Shown here piece after piece: positions 8,021-15,383 of a stretch of DNA of 64,000 bases (positions within the stretch are counted from its first letter, which is position 1; each line of letters begins with the position of its first letter). The notes beneath the pieces are model-generated. The model saw only the letters and a list, made by a program, of their open reading frames with translations. It did no database searches and was not told the DNA's origin. The position numbers were made by a program, and so were the translations under genes. The DNA is taken from assembly GCA_017937845.1 (NCBI GenBank), contig JAGBCV010000016.1, positions 1-64,000 of the forward strand, written 5' to 3'. Source of the stretch: Clostridia bacterium. GTDB lineage: Bacteria > Bacillota > Clostridia > Oscillospirales > CAG-272.

Positions 8021-8142
8021 TATCGGATGGTTTTTCTTTTCGCTCACCCTGTTCGGGATTTTTGGAAAGTAAAAAGTAACACTATGGGAACATGACGAAC
8101 TTGATCAATATCGTCATTTTGTACCATAATAAGGAGGTTTTT

Positions 8143-8613
8143 ATGATACCTAGTAATAAAGCATTTGATGGAGAAAATTTTTATGAATATGATGGAAAAA
8201 CTTTTTATAGATGGTATCATCTGGAAAAACTGGGTGAATATCAGGTGAGATTGAAAATTATTTCTACAAAATCTAATAATCTTCAAGGCATTGCAATGTT
8301 TTTTTCTGACTTTAAGGGTTCAATTTCTTTGAATGGAGAAAATCTGCAAATTCTAAAAGGATTTAAGCATTATGTTTTCAAAGACGGACAATTTCCCAAT
8401 AATGAAATGCTTTTTGTTGTTCATGCTAAAAGCGGACACCTTTTGTTTAATAATGCATCACAAGAAGGTGAATTTTTTCGCTGCGGAGCATTTGGGTGTG
8501 CATTTTGGATTGAAAATATTTCAGAAAATCATTTGCGGTTTCATTGTAATGATCATGAATATGATGATGATTTTGATGACTTGATTTTTGATATGATTAT
8601 TACAGATTTGTAA
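8143..8613 (+). CDS. hypothetical cytosolic protein, acidic C-terminus; possible orphan immunity protein
   Basis: A 156-aa protein starting at ATG 8143, preceded by a perfect AAGGAGG site (upstream codons in the frame have no such site). It has no signal or membrane segment and ends in a run of acidic residues (HEYDDDFDDLIFDM). I do not recognise the family. An RHS/YD-repeat fragment lies 39 nt downstream, and small acidic proteins next to RHS tip fragments are often immunity proteins. That role is inference from context only. Confidence 0.6.
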   Translation: MIPSNKAFDGENFYEYDGKTFYRWYHLEKLGEYQVRLKIISTKSNNLQGIAMFFSDFKGSISLNGENLQILKGFKHYVFKDGQFPNNEMLFVVHAKSGHLLFNNASQEGEFFRCGAFGCAFWIENISENHLRFHCNDHEYDDDFDDLIFDMIITDL

Positions 8614-8623
8614 TAATCAATTT

Positions 8624-8649
8624 AGAAGAGCGCCCTCGGGTGCTCTTCT
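8624..8649 (+). terminator. hairpin after the acidic hypothetical gene
   Basis: AGAAGAGC and GCTCTTCT form an 8-bp stem extended by G-T and C-G pairs around a small loop, 11 nt after the stop. The downstream sequence is A-rich rather than T-rich, so it may be a weak terminator or an RNA-stabilising hairpin. Confidence 0.5.
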
Positions 8650-8651
8650 GA

Positions 8652-8744
8652 AAAAATCTAAACCGCTTGCTCGCGGAAACAACAGGCGTATCGAACACGC
8701 TGTATACCTACGATGCGAACGGCAATACGCTCCGCATGACATAA
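8652..8744 (+). pseudogene. C-terminal fragment of an RHS/YD-repeat protein
   Basis: One frame reads NRLLAETTGVSNTL, then YTYDANGNTLRMT and a stop at 8742-8744. Y-x-Y-D-x-N-G-N is the hallmark of YD repeats in RHS and teneurin-like proteins. The frame is closed upstream by a TGA at 8649-8651 and no start or further repeats are present, so only about 30 codons remain. RHS tips are often exchanged with their immunity genes, which gives the neighbouring acidic protein some context. Confidence 0.6.
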
Positions 8745-8758
8745 TAAATAACTGAAAA

Positions 8759-8805
8759 TCAAGCCGACTTTATCGCACCGAAGTGGTGAAATAAGGTCGG
8801 CTTTT
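8759..8805 (+). terminator. terminator-like hairpin before the xylanase promoter
   Basis: AAGCCGACTTTAT pairs with ATAAGGTCGGCTT (one wobble) around an inner CACC/GGTG hairpin, followed by TTTTGATGTT. It closes the accessory segment. The 300-nt stretch 8614-8913 therefore holds a hairpin, the RHS fragment, this terminator and the promoter of the next gene. Confidence 0.7.
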
Positions 8806-8809
8806 GATG

Positions 8810-8838
8810 TTGACAACCTAAGATTTGTGTGCTAAAAT
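8810..8838 (+). promoter_or_regulatory. promoter of the GH10 gene
   Basis: TTGACA at 8810-8815, a 17-nt spacer and TAAAAT at 8833-8838. The untranslated leader would be about 70 nt, ending in AAAGGAG before the start codon. Confidence 0.75.
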
Positions 8839-8913
8839 ACGGATAACAAGTTGCGTAAAGATGTTTTACGCAAAAAATCCTTGAAAAGAATGATATAAAA
8901 GGAGATTTCAGCG

Positions 8914-10284
8914 ATGGAAAAGAAAAACGATCTTCGCCGTCTTGTGGATAACATGGCGCGCTTTGATTATTATGTGGAAGACAAAGTGGCGCGTGGTATT
9001 GAAGAAAATCGAAAAGGACAATTTCGTTTGCGTTTTCTGGATCAGCAAGGCGAGGCTGTCAAGGGTGTTCGTGTAAAGGTAAAACAAATGCGTCATGCGT
9101 TTCATTTCGGCGCAACGACTTTTTTCCTCGGTCAAATGGAAACGCCCGAGTTGAACGCTCTGTATGAAGAAAAATTCAAAAAGCTCTTTAATTTTGCCGT
9201 TATTCCGTTGTATTGGGATACACTTGAGCCTGAACGCGGAAAACCACGCTTTGCAAAGGATTCTCCTTTTATCAGCCGTCGCCCTCCGCTGGATACGGCT
9301 GTGGAATTTTGTGAAAAGAACGGTATAGAAATGAAAGGACATTGCCTCATCTATAATTCCTTTCAGCCCGATTGGCTTTCTAAAAATAACAGAGAGATCA
9401 AAATCGAGGTTGACAGACGTCTTTCTGAGCTGGCGGCGCGTTATGGCGATAAATTCGTTGACGTTGACGTTATCAATGAAATGTTGACCATTTATAAAAA
9501 TTGTTATAAGGGAAACGGTTGTCGTAATTTGCAGATCGCAGATGAACGCGACCATGAAAAATGGTGCTTTGATCTTTGCAAGCGTCATTTTCCATATTCT
9601 CGTTTGTATTGGAATGAGGGTATGCAGGAAAGCTTCGGTGAACATTACCGCGGTTATCGCAGTTATTATTACATGGCTTTGCGTGAATGGCTCGATAAGG
9701 GCGCGCCGATCGAGGGAATTGGTATGCAATATCACGCATTTTGGGCGCATCAGAAGGATAAAACCCTTTTTGATGACAATAATCGCGCGATGAATCCCTT
9801 GAGATTGCTTGACGTTTTGGATTGCTACGGAGAATTTGGACTTCCCATTAGCCTTTCTGAAGTTTCTATTCCTTCTTGGCATGGGGCGGGTGAGGACGAA
9901 GAAGCACAAGCAGAAATCGTGCGCCGTCTTTACCGCCTTTGGTTTAGTCATAAGGCTTGCGAATCTATCGTTTGGTGGAATTTTGCAGATGATACGGCAT
10001 TCCAAGGGGAAAATATTTTCCATGCAGGTCTTCTTCATCGTGATTGCACCGAAAAGCTTGCTTATCGGGTTTTAGATGAGCTTATCAATCATGAATGGCA
10101 TACGGAGTTTACGGCAGACAGCCAAAACGGTGAGCTTCGCTTCAGCGGTTTTTATGGAGATTATGAAATCGAAGTGACGAGTGCGGACGGTAAAACATCT
10201 ACGCATACCGTTCGTCTTCATCGTGATACGACGGGCTTTGATAATCGTCTTTGTGATTTCAGACGAACCGATATCATGTTGTAA
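8914..10284 (+). CDS. glycoside hydrolase family 10, endo-1,4-beta-xylanase-like
   Basis: A 456-aa enzyme with start ATG 8914 behind AAAGGAG. The GH10 TIM barrel is visible: HFGATTFF near the start of the barrel, PLYWDTLEPERGKPRF, GHCLIYNSFQPDWL, the acid/base Glu in DVDVINEMLT (about residue 190), GIGMQYHAFW, the nucleophile Glu in ISLSEVSIPS (about residue 315) and the late WWNFADD segment. About 70 residues precede the barrel as a small beta-rich domain. There is no signal peptide, so it probably acts in the cytoplasm on imported xylo-oligosaccharides rather than on polymeric xylan. It forms a single-gene unit between its own promoter and terminator, just right of the mobile segment. Confidence 0.85.
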   Translation: MEKKNDLRRLVDNMARFDYYVEDKVARGIEENRKGQFRLRFLDQQGEAVKGVRVKVKQMRHAFHFGATTFFLGQMETPELNALYEEKFKKLFNFAVIPLYWDTLEPERGKPRFAKDSPFISRRPPLDTAVEFCEKNGIEMKGHCLIYNSFQPDWLSKNNREIKIEVDRRLSELAARYGDKFVDVDVINEMLTIYKNCYKGNGCRNLQIADERDHEKWCFDLCKRHFPYSRLYWNEGMQESFGEHYRGYRSYYYMALREWLDKGAPIEGIGMQYHAFWAHQKDKTLFDDNNRAMNPLRLLDVLDCYGEFGLPISLSEVSIPSWHGAGEDEEAQAEIVRRLYRLWFSHKACESIVWWNFADDTAFQGENIFHAGLLHRDCTEKLAYRVLDELINHEWHTEFTADSQNGELRFSGFYGDYEIEVTSADGKTSTHTVRLHRDTTGFDNRLCDFRRTDIML

Positions 10285-10291
10285 ATTTCAA

Positions 10292-10337
10292 AAAAGAAAA
10301 TGCTTTGTGTCCTTACGGGCACAAAGCATTTTCTTTT
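10292..10337. terminator. bidirectional terminator
   Basis: An 18-bp perfect stem (AAAAGAAAATGCTTTGTG and its complement) with a 10-nt loop lies between the convergent GH10 gene and the 56-aa gene, overlapping the last two bases of the latter. Confidence 0.85.
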
Positions 10338-10506
10338 ATTCTATGATGGTATAGGTCAGCCATTCATAATGTAATTTCGTTCCGATATCCACGCCTATCG
10401 GGAGCAAATAAAGCGCGATGAAAAGCTCCTCCGTATCGTTCCCGATTTCACGAAGATACGCATATTCACCTTCAATTTTTGTTACGATATAATCCTTGGA
10501 TTCCAT
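10336..10506 (-). CDS. small conserved-looking hypothetical protein (56 aa)
   Basis: The start is ATG 10506, behind GAAAGGAA and 31 nt downstream of a consensus -10. The protein (beginning MESKDYIVTKIEGEYAYLRE and ending HYEWLTYTIIE) looks like a small beta-barrel with an ELFIALYLLP segment in the middle. Similar tiny proteins are common in Clostridia but I cannot give a function. A perfect promoter and its own terminator argue that it is a real, well expressed gene. Confidence 0.65.
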   Translation of the reverse strand: MESKDYIVTKIEGEYAYLREIGNDTEELFIALYLLPIGVDIGTKLHYEWLTYTIIE

Positions 10507-10536
10507 GATGATTCCTTTCACTTGTTTGATACTATG

Positions 10537-10565
10537 ATTATAGCATATAGGGCGGTATCTGTCAA
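10537..10565 (-). promoter_or_regulatory. consensus promoter of the 56-aa gene
   Basis: On the minus strand, TTGACA at 10565-10560, a 17-nt spacer and TATAAT at 10542-10537. Both hexamers are perfect sigma-A consensus. Confidence 0.8.
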
Positions 10566-10596
10566 TCGTTTGGCAAAAGCGCTTGTGAATATGGAA

Positions 10597-10625
10597 TTGA
10601 CAAGACAGGATATTTATGATAAAAT
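10597..10625 (+). promoter_or_regulatory. promoter of the MoxR operon
   Basis: TTGACA at 10597-10602, a 17-nt spacer and TAAAAT at 10620-10625. It is back to back with the promoter of the 56-aa gene, with about 30 nt between the two -35 boxes. Confidence 0.75.
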
Positions 10626-10660
10626 AAAAACAATCGAATCTATCCGATAGGAGATATGAT

Positions 10661-11617
10661 ATGAACGCATTTGAAACATATAAGGCTATCAAAACAAGCA
10701 TGGAAAAAACGATTGCGGGAAAGGGCGAGGTGCTTGATCTTGTCATCATTTCGCTTTTCTGCGGCGGTCATGTCCTCATCGAGGACGTACCCGGGACGGG
10801 TAAAACGATGATCGCGCGTGCGCTTGCGGCAAGCATCGACGGCGAATGTAAACGTATTCAGTTTACGCCCGACCTTTTGCCGTCCGATATCACGGGTATC
10901 AACTATTTTAATATGAAAAAATCGGAATTTGAATTTTTGAAAGGTCCCATCTTTTCTCATATTCTGCTTGCCGATGAGATCAACCGTGCGACACCGAAAA
11001 CACAGGCGGGTCTTCTTGAATGTATGGAAGAACGCACCGCCACGATCGACGGCAAGACCTATGCGCTTTCTGAGCCGTTTATGGTCATTGCGACACAGAA
11101 TCCGCTCGAAACCATGGGTACGTATCCGCTCCCCGAGGCACAGCTTGACCGTTTCCTCGTCAAGACCTCGGTCGGTTATCCCGATTTTGCAGGCGGTGTG
11201 GAAATTTTGCGCCGTTTCGGTGAAAAACGCGGTGTGAAAAATGAAAAGCCTGTCGTTTCTCTTGCCGACGTGACTTCTGCGATGGAGGAAACAGCAAAGA
11301 TCTTCTGTCACGATGACCTTCTCGAATATATCACGGGTATCGTGGAGATGACGAGAGAATCCGCGGGTGTCGTGCTTGGCGCAAGCCCCCGCGCCGCGCT
11401 TTCGCTTCTCATGGTGGCGAAGGGCTTTGCCGTTATCCATGGCAGAAATTACGTTCTCCCCGACGATATCAAAAAGGCAACCGTTCCCGTTTTGAGTCAT
11501 CGACTGATCCTCACAAACTCCGAAATGCTTAAAAAGGATTCCGCACGCCGTATCCTTACGGAAATTTTGAGCCGTGTACCCGTGCCGACGGAAACCGTTT
11601 TTGACGGTCGCAAATGA
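10661..11617 (+). CDS. MoxR-family AAA+ ATPase
   Basis: A 318-aa protein. Walker A is EDVPGTGKTMIARALA (about 41-56), Walker B is ILLADEINRATPKTQAGLLE (about 104-123), sensor 1 is IATQNPLE, and the C-terminal lid contains the SPRAALSL motif. MoxR proteins are chaperone-like ATPases whose genes precede DUF58 proteins; together they are thought to mature or insert metal-containing or von Willebrand-type proteins and affect the envelope. Here the order MoxR-DUF58-membrane protein is the typical one, with the next start 2 nt after the stop. Confidence 0.9.
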   Translation: MNAFETYKAIKTSMEKTIAGKGEVLDLVIISLFCGGHVLIEDVPGTGKTMIARALAASIDGECKRIQFTPDLLPSDITGINYFNMKKSEFEFLKGPIFSHILLADEINRATPKTQAGLLECMEERTATIDGKTYALSEPFMVIATQNPLETMGTYPLPEAQLDRFLVKTSVGYPDFAGGVEILRRFGEKRGVKNEKPVVSLADVTSAMEETAKIFCHDDLLEYITGIVEMTRESAGVVLGASPRAALSLLMVAKGFAVIHGRNYVLPDDIKKATVPVLSHRLILTNSEMLKKDSARRILTEILSRVPVPTETVFDGRK

Positions 11618-11618
11618 T

Positions 11619-12728
11619 ATGGAACGATTTCTTGAAATTGTAGGGACGGTTTTGACCGTCATCGTCAATATCGCCGCCGTTTTGATCGTTTTGTTTCTGC
11701 TGTATCAGCTTTTTCTGCTCATTCGTCGGTTTTCGGTCGATAAATTGGTCTATCATCGGGAATTTGCCGAGGAATGTGTCTATGAAGGTGATACGGTGGA
11801 GCTGATCGAAACGATATGGAATCCGACGGTGTTTCCCGTGTTTCTCGTCGATGTGGAAAGTTATTTTTATAGTGGGTTGCAAATCGACGGACACGAGGCG
11901 GTCAAGGGCGGTATGCGGTATTTCGTCAGCCGTTATCACCTCATGCCGTTTGAAAAGATCACGCGCAGAATCGAGATCAAATGCACGAAGCGCGGATATT
12001 ATAAGCTGACGACGGCTTCCGTTTTTCGCTGCGGTGATGAACGCTCCATCGAATCCGAAGCAGAGCTTTACGTTTACCCGAAAATCGAGGCGCTTTCCGA
12101 AAATATGCCGAGCGCATACGGGCTTGGCGATGAGCTCTCGCGCAACCGCCTCATTCGCAATCCGTTTTCCGTGAACGGGATACGGGAATACAGACAGGGC
12201 GACCCGTTCCGCTCCATCAATTTTAAGGCGAGCGCGCGTCTTTCCGTCGGCGGTCTTCCCCGTTTTGCGGTCAATCGTTATGATCACTGCGCCAACAACA
12301 AATATTATATCTATCAGAATTTCCATCTGCCAAAGGGGGAGGAGCTTCTTTTTGATGCGTATGAAAATCTCATGGAGGTGGGTCTGAGGCTTTCCGCGTC
12401 GATTCTTGTGAAAGGCATCGATGCGGGCGGACTTTGCGCGTTTTCCGCAAACTGCGGTACGATCGACGGGCGCAAAAAGGTGGTTTTCCCCATTCGCGGT
12501 GGAGAACTTCACAAAAAAGATATCCTGCGCGAAATGGCGCTGACAAGAGCGATGGACGGCGTTTCCTTTGCCAGCCTTCTTTCAGCGGATATCATGCAGG
12601 GGATTTCGGATAGTGATGTTTTCATCATTACGGCGTACGTTGATGATGCCATTGGGGAGCAGATCGCCATGCTCGAATATCTCGGCAACACCGTGAAGGT
12701 CATCACGCTGAAAGGCGGTGCGGTATGA
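11619..12728 (+). CDS. DUF58 domain protein, membrane anchored
   Basis: A 369-aa protein starting at ATG 11619, right after the MoxR stop (TGATATG). An N-terminal membrane segment (VLTVIVNIAAVLIVLFLLYQ) is followed by a beta-rich region (about 50-170) and the DUF58 signature NGIREYRQGDPFRSINFKAS (about 185-205) that opens the vWA-like C-terminal part. Most family members have two N-terminal TMs; here I see one. Genes of this type act with MoxR ATPases. The stop overlaps the next start by 4 nt. Confidence 0.8.
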   Translation: MERFLEIVGTVLTVIVNIAAVLIVLFLLYQLFLLIRRFSVDKLVYHREFAEECVYEGDTVELIETIWNPTVFPVFLVDVESYFYSGLQIDGHEAVKGGMRYFVSRYHLMPFEKITRRIEIKCTKRGYYKLTTASVFRCGDERSIESEAELYVYPKIEALSENMPSAYGLGDELSRNRLIRNPFSVNGIREYRQGDPFRSINFKASARLSVGGLPRFAVNRYDHCANNKYYIYQNFHLPKGEELLFDAYENLMEVGLRLSASILVKGIDAGGLCAFSANCGTIDGRKKVVFPIRGGELHKKDILREMALTRAMDGVSFASLLSADIMQGISDSDVFIITAYVDDAIGEQIAMLEYLGNTVKVITLKGGAV

Positions 12729-13297
12729 AAAAAATATCTTCCAAACTGAAAAAATTCTTGCTTGCGGTCTATTTCGTGCTTGGCGGTACGTTTACCTTTG
12801 AGCTGACCGTGGAGCGTGTGCGCGAAAATCAAAATCTTTACGCCATCATGACGGTGCTTGCTATCGTCTTTGACGTTCTCTTTTTCAAAACGTTTTTTTC
12901 GCTTTTCAAGGAAAAGGCGCTGCCGACGATCATGACGGCGGTCGGCAAGGTCTTCTATGCGGTCTTTCGCCGTATCGGAAAACTCGTCGAAAGGGTGAGC
13001 GATGCGCTTTCGCCAAACAAAGATAAGACCTTTATGGACGGCAAAAGCGAACGCACCTTTGTCTTTGAAACGCATACGGGCGGAGCGGGGCGGACTGCGA
13101 GAAAGCTCCCGAAACTCCCCAAGGATGCGACGGACAGACAAAAGATTCGCCACGAATACACCTGTTACGTTTTCAAAAAGGACAAAAATATCTCCTCTGC
13201 GCTGACCCCGAACGAGGTCGCTTTGCGGCTCGACGAGAACGGCGAGGACAGAGAGCTTTTTGAACGCTATCATGAGGCAAGATATACGGAAGAATGA
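12725..13297 (+). CDS. hypothetical membrane protein with DUF4129-like tail
   Basis: A 190-aa protein, start overlapping the DUF58 stop (ATGA). Two membrane segments near the N-terminus (LLAVYFVLGGTFTFEL and MTVLAIVFDVLFFKTFF) precede a basic cytoplasmic region. The C-terminal 50 residues (IRHEYTCYVFKKD, SALTPNEVALRL, DRELFERYHEARYTEE) resemble the DUF4129 tail often encoded next to MoxR-DUF58 pairs. In other genomes that tail belongs to larger transglutaminase-like proteins, and here it stands in a short protein. The family match is by pattern only. Confidence 0.55.
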   Translation: MKKISSKLKKFLLAVYFVLGGTFTFELTVERVRENQNLYAIMTVLAIVFDVLFFKTFFSLFKEKALPTIMTAVGKVFYAVFRRIGKLVERVSDALSPNKDKTFMDGKSERTFVFETHTGGAGRTARKLPKLPKDATDRQKIRHEYTCYVFKKDKNISSALTPNEVALRLDENGEDRELFERYHEARYTEE

Positions 13298-13299
13298 AG

Positions 13300-13325
13300 A
13301 TCGACCATGCGGTCGATTTTCTTTT
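13300..13325 (+). terminator. terminator of the MoxR operon
   Basis: ATCGACC-ATGC-GGTCGAT followed by TTTTCTTTTT, 3 nt after the stop codon. Confidence 0.8.
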
Positions 13326-13396
13326 TGGAAAAAACGTATGATTTTCATGGTTCTTGGCAAAATAAAAGCAAAGACTTTAATTTTTGGGAGGCAGAT

Positions 13397-14371
13397 ATGT
13401 GTACGGCGATCGCGGTGAGATGTGAAAGGTTTTATTTCGGCAGAAATATGGATTATGACAGGAGCTTTGGGGAGCAGGTAGTCATCTCGCCCCGAAGCTT
13501 TCCGTTTCCGTTTTGCAGAGAGGAGCTTTGCGCGGGGCATTACGCCATGATCGGCATGGCATCCGTGATGGACGGCTATCCCTTATATGCGGATGCAGTC
13601 AACGAAAATGGACTTGGCATGGCGGGTCTGCACTTTCCCGACAACGCCTATTATCGGGAAACAGAAATAAAGGGGAAATATCACGTTTCGCCGTTTGAGC
13701 TGATCCCTTGGGTGCTTTCGCGGTGCGCGACGGTGCAAGAGGCGCGGACGATCCTCGAAAAAACGAGTCTTATTGCTGTGCCTTTTCGGGAGGATATCCC
13801 GCTTTCCCCCTTGCACTGGCTGATTGCGGACAGATATGACAGCATCGTTTTGGAGGTGACGAAAAGCGGGACGCATATTTATGAAAACAAAACAGGGATT
13901 CTGACGAACAATCCGCCGTTTCCGTTCCATCTGAAAAATCTTTGTCAATACGGCAATTTGATGAATACGGTGACGAAAACGGAATTTTCGGAGCATTTGG
14001 GGCTTGTGCCGTTTGGTATGGGGCTTGGCGCGTTTGGACTTCCCGGAGATTATTCCTCTGCCTCCAGATTTGTGAAGGCGGCGTTCCTTACCGCACATAC
14101 CGCTTATCATGAGGACGCAACGGAAAACGTGACGGAATTTTTTCATCTGCTTTCCGCCGTCGCGCCCATTGGCAGAAGCGTTCTCACGCCGGAGGGGAAA
14201 ACACATATCACGATATATTCCTGCTGTATGGATGCGGAAAAGGGCGTTTATTATTACAATACCTATTATAACCATCAGATCACGGCGGTGGATATGCACG
14301 CGACCAATCTCGATGACAGACGGCTCGTCATCTTTCCTTTGAAAAAGAAGCAACAGATTTTATGGGAATGA
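13397..14371 (+). CDS. choloylglycine hydrolase family (bile salt hydrolase / penicillin V acylase)
   Basis: A 324-aa protein starting at ATG 13397 (GGGAGG site), so that Cys2 becomes the N-terminal nucleophile after Met removal. The family's catalytic set is complete: C2, R16 and D19 in GRNMDY, the Asn in VNENGLGMAGLHFP, the Asn in GILTNNPPF and the Arg in DYSSASRFVKAAF. Ntn hydrolases of this family hydrolyse glycine- or taurine-conjugated bile salts or penicillin V; the LTNNP and GDYSSASRF patterns and the length favour the bile-salt branch. No signal peptide, as usual. A weak promoter (TTGGCA at 13354, TTTAAT at 13376) precedes it. Substrate preference needs assay. Confidence 0.88.
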   Translation: MCTAIAVRCERFYFGRNMDYDRSFGEQVVISPRSFPFPFCREELCAGHYAMIGMASVMDGYPLYADAVNENGLGMAGLHFPDNAYYRETEIKGKYHVSPFELIPWVLSRCATVQEARTILEKTSLIAVPFREDIPLSPLHWLIADRYDSIVLEVTKSGTHIYENKTGILTNNPPFPFHLKNLCQYGNLMNTVTKTEFSEHLGLVPFGMGLGAFGLPGDYSSASRFVKAAFLTAHTAYHEDATENVTEFFHLLSAVAPIGRSVLTPEGKTHITIYSCCMDAEKGVYYYNTYYNHQITAVDMHATNLDDRRLVIFPLKKKQQILWE

Positions 14372-14388
14372 AAAAATGTAAAAAATGA

Positions 14389-14417
14389 TTGACAAATTGC
14401 ATCGGTTTCGGTATAAT
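14389..14417 (+). promoter_or_regulatory. perfect consensus promoter of the DUF4097-like lipoprotein gene
   Basis: TTGACA at 14389-14394, 17 nt, TATAAT at 14412-14417, 18 nt after the previous stop. The leader is about 26 nt with a GGGAAAGGG ribosome site. Confidence 0.85.
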
Positions 14418-14449
14418 AAAAGCAGAAACAAGGGAAAGGGTGATACAGA

Positions 14450-15292
14450 ATGAAAAAAATTGCGATCGGTATTTTGACCTTGGCGCTCCTTTTGATGCTT
14501 GTAGGCTGTCATTACTCTTTGAATGTCGGCACCGGCTCAACGTATGTTTATGATGACGCATCCTTCTATACGATGGGCGGCGCATCGCTCATGGAGGATA
14601 TCAGGGAACTGGATATCACTTGGGTCAGCGGAAAGGTGACGGTCAAATATCACGACGGCGAGGATATTTTGATTTCGGAAACGGCAAGCGTTGAACTTTC
14701 CGAAAACAATTCGCTTTATTATCGCGTGGTCGGCAAAACGCTCAAGATTCAATATGCGAAATCGGGCGTTTGGACGAATATGGATTTCGCAAAGGAACTG
14801 ACGGTTTCCTTGCCGAGGGGCGAGGAGGGAAGCGAAACGGCGTATGCGCTTTCGTTTGATACGGTCAGCGCGGACGTGGATATCCACGAGATCTACACGC
14901 AAACGTGCGAGGCTGAAAACGTTTCGGGCAATATCCGCGGAACGCTTTTGGGTGATGTTTCCTCCGTTGATGTGGAGACCGTTTCGGGCAACGTGAATCT
15001 CAGCGTGGGTGAGCTTGCTTCCTTTGATATCGAATCGGTCAGCGGCAACGTCACGATGATGGGCGGTAATATCCGAGAGGGAAAATTTGATTCCGTTTCG
15101 GGCGATTTCCTGCTGGAGCTTCCTCCCAATAACGGCTATACGTTGGAATTTGAAAGCGTCAGCGGTGACGTTGACCTTTTCGGCGATATCGTTTCCAAGG
15201 AGGGCGACCGCTATACCGTCGGCGACGGTACGCGCCATTATGAGATCGAAACCGTTTCGGGAAATGCAAAGATTTCCATATATAAAGTCTGA
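14450..15292 (+). CDS. DUF4097-like lipoprotein, beta-helix adhesin-type repeats
   Basis: A 280-aa protein. The signal peptide with lipobox LMLVGC makes Cys20 the likely lipid anchor. From about residue 50 the sequence has repeated strands, each carrying V-S-G-N/D-V or close variants (ITWVSGKVTV, AENVSGNIRG, ETVSGNVNLS, ESVSGNVTMM, DSVSGDFLLE, ESVSGDVDLF, ETVSGNAKIS), spaced roughly 20 residues apart. This is the rung pattern of the DUF4097/DUF2807 right-handed beta-helix family, whose members are extracytoplasmic and of unclear function. It is a single-gene unit. Confidence 0.8.
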   Translation: MKKIAIGILTLALLLMLVGCHYSLNVGTGSTYVYDDASFYTMGGASLMEDIRELDITWVSGKVTVKYHDGEDILISETASVELSENNSLYYRVVGKTLKIQYAKSGVWTNMDFAKELTVSLPRGEEGSETAYALSFDTVSADVDIHEIYTQTCEAENVSGNIRGTLLGDVSSVDVETVSGNVNLSVGELASFDIESVSGNVTMMGGNIREGKFDSVSGDFLLELPPNNGYTLEFESVSGDVDLFGDIVSKEGDRYTVGDGTRHYEIETVSGNAKISIYKV

Positions 15293-15300
15293 ATTTGATA

Positions 15301-15336
15301 AAATCGGCAAGTTCTCTTGAATTTGCCGATTTTTTA
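15301..15336 (+). terminator. terminator after the DUF4097-like gene
   Basis: AAATCGGCAA and TTGCCGATTT form a 10-bp stem followed by TTTT. The promoter of the next gene overlaps its 3' arm. Confidence 0.8.
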
Positions 15337-15345
15337 TGCTATACT
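15317..15345 (+). promoter_or_regulatory. promoter of the EEP-family gene, overlapping a terminator
   Basis: TTGAAT at 15317-15322, 17 nt, TATACT at 15340-15345. The -35 and spacer lie in the loop and 3' arm of the preceding terminator, a compact arrangement. Confidence 0.6.
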
Positions 15346-15383
15346 GCAAATAGAAATGTTATATCAATATAGGAGGATTTTTT

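Noticed and set aside
11640-11662. GTAGGGACGG...CCGTC palindrome at the start of the DUF58 gene, like an intergenic repeat
   Set aside because: It falls inside the coding membrane segment and fits normal codons; no second copy is evident.
10640-11668. 342-aa minus-strand frame opposite moxR
   Set aside because: Antisense shadow of a clear AAA+ ATPase; the codon periodicity belongs to the plus-strand gene.
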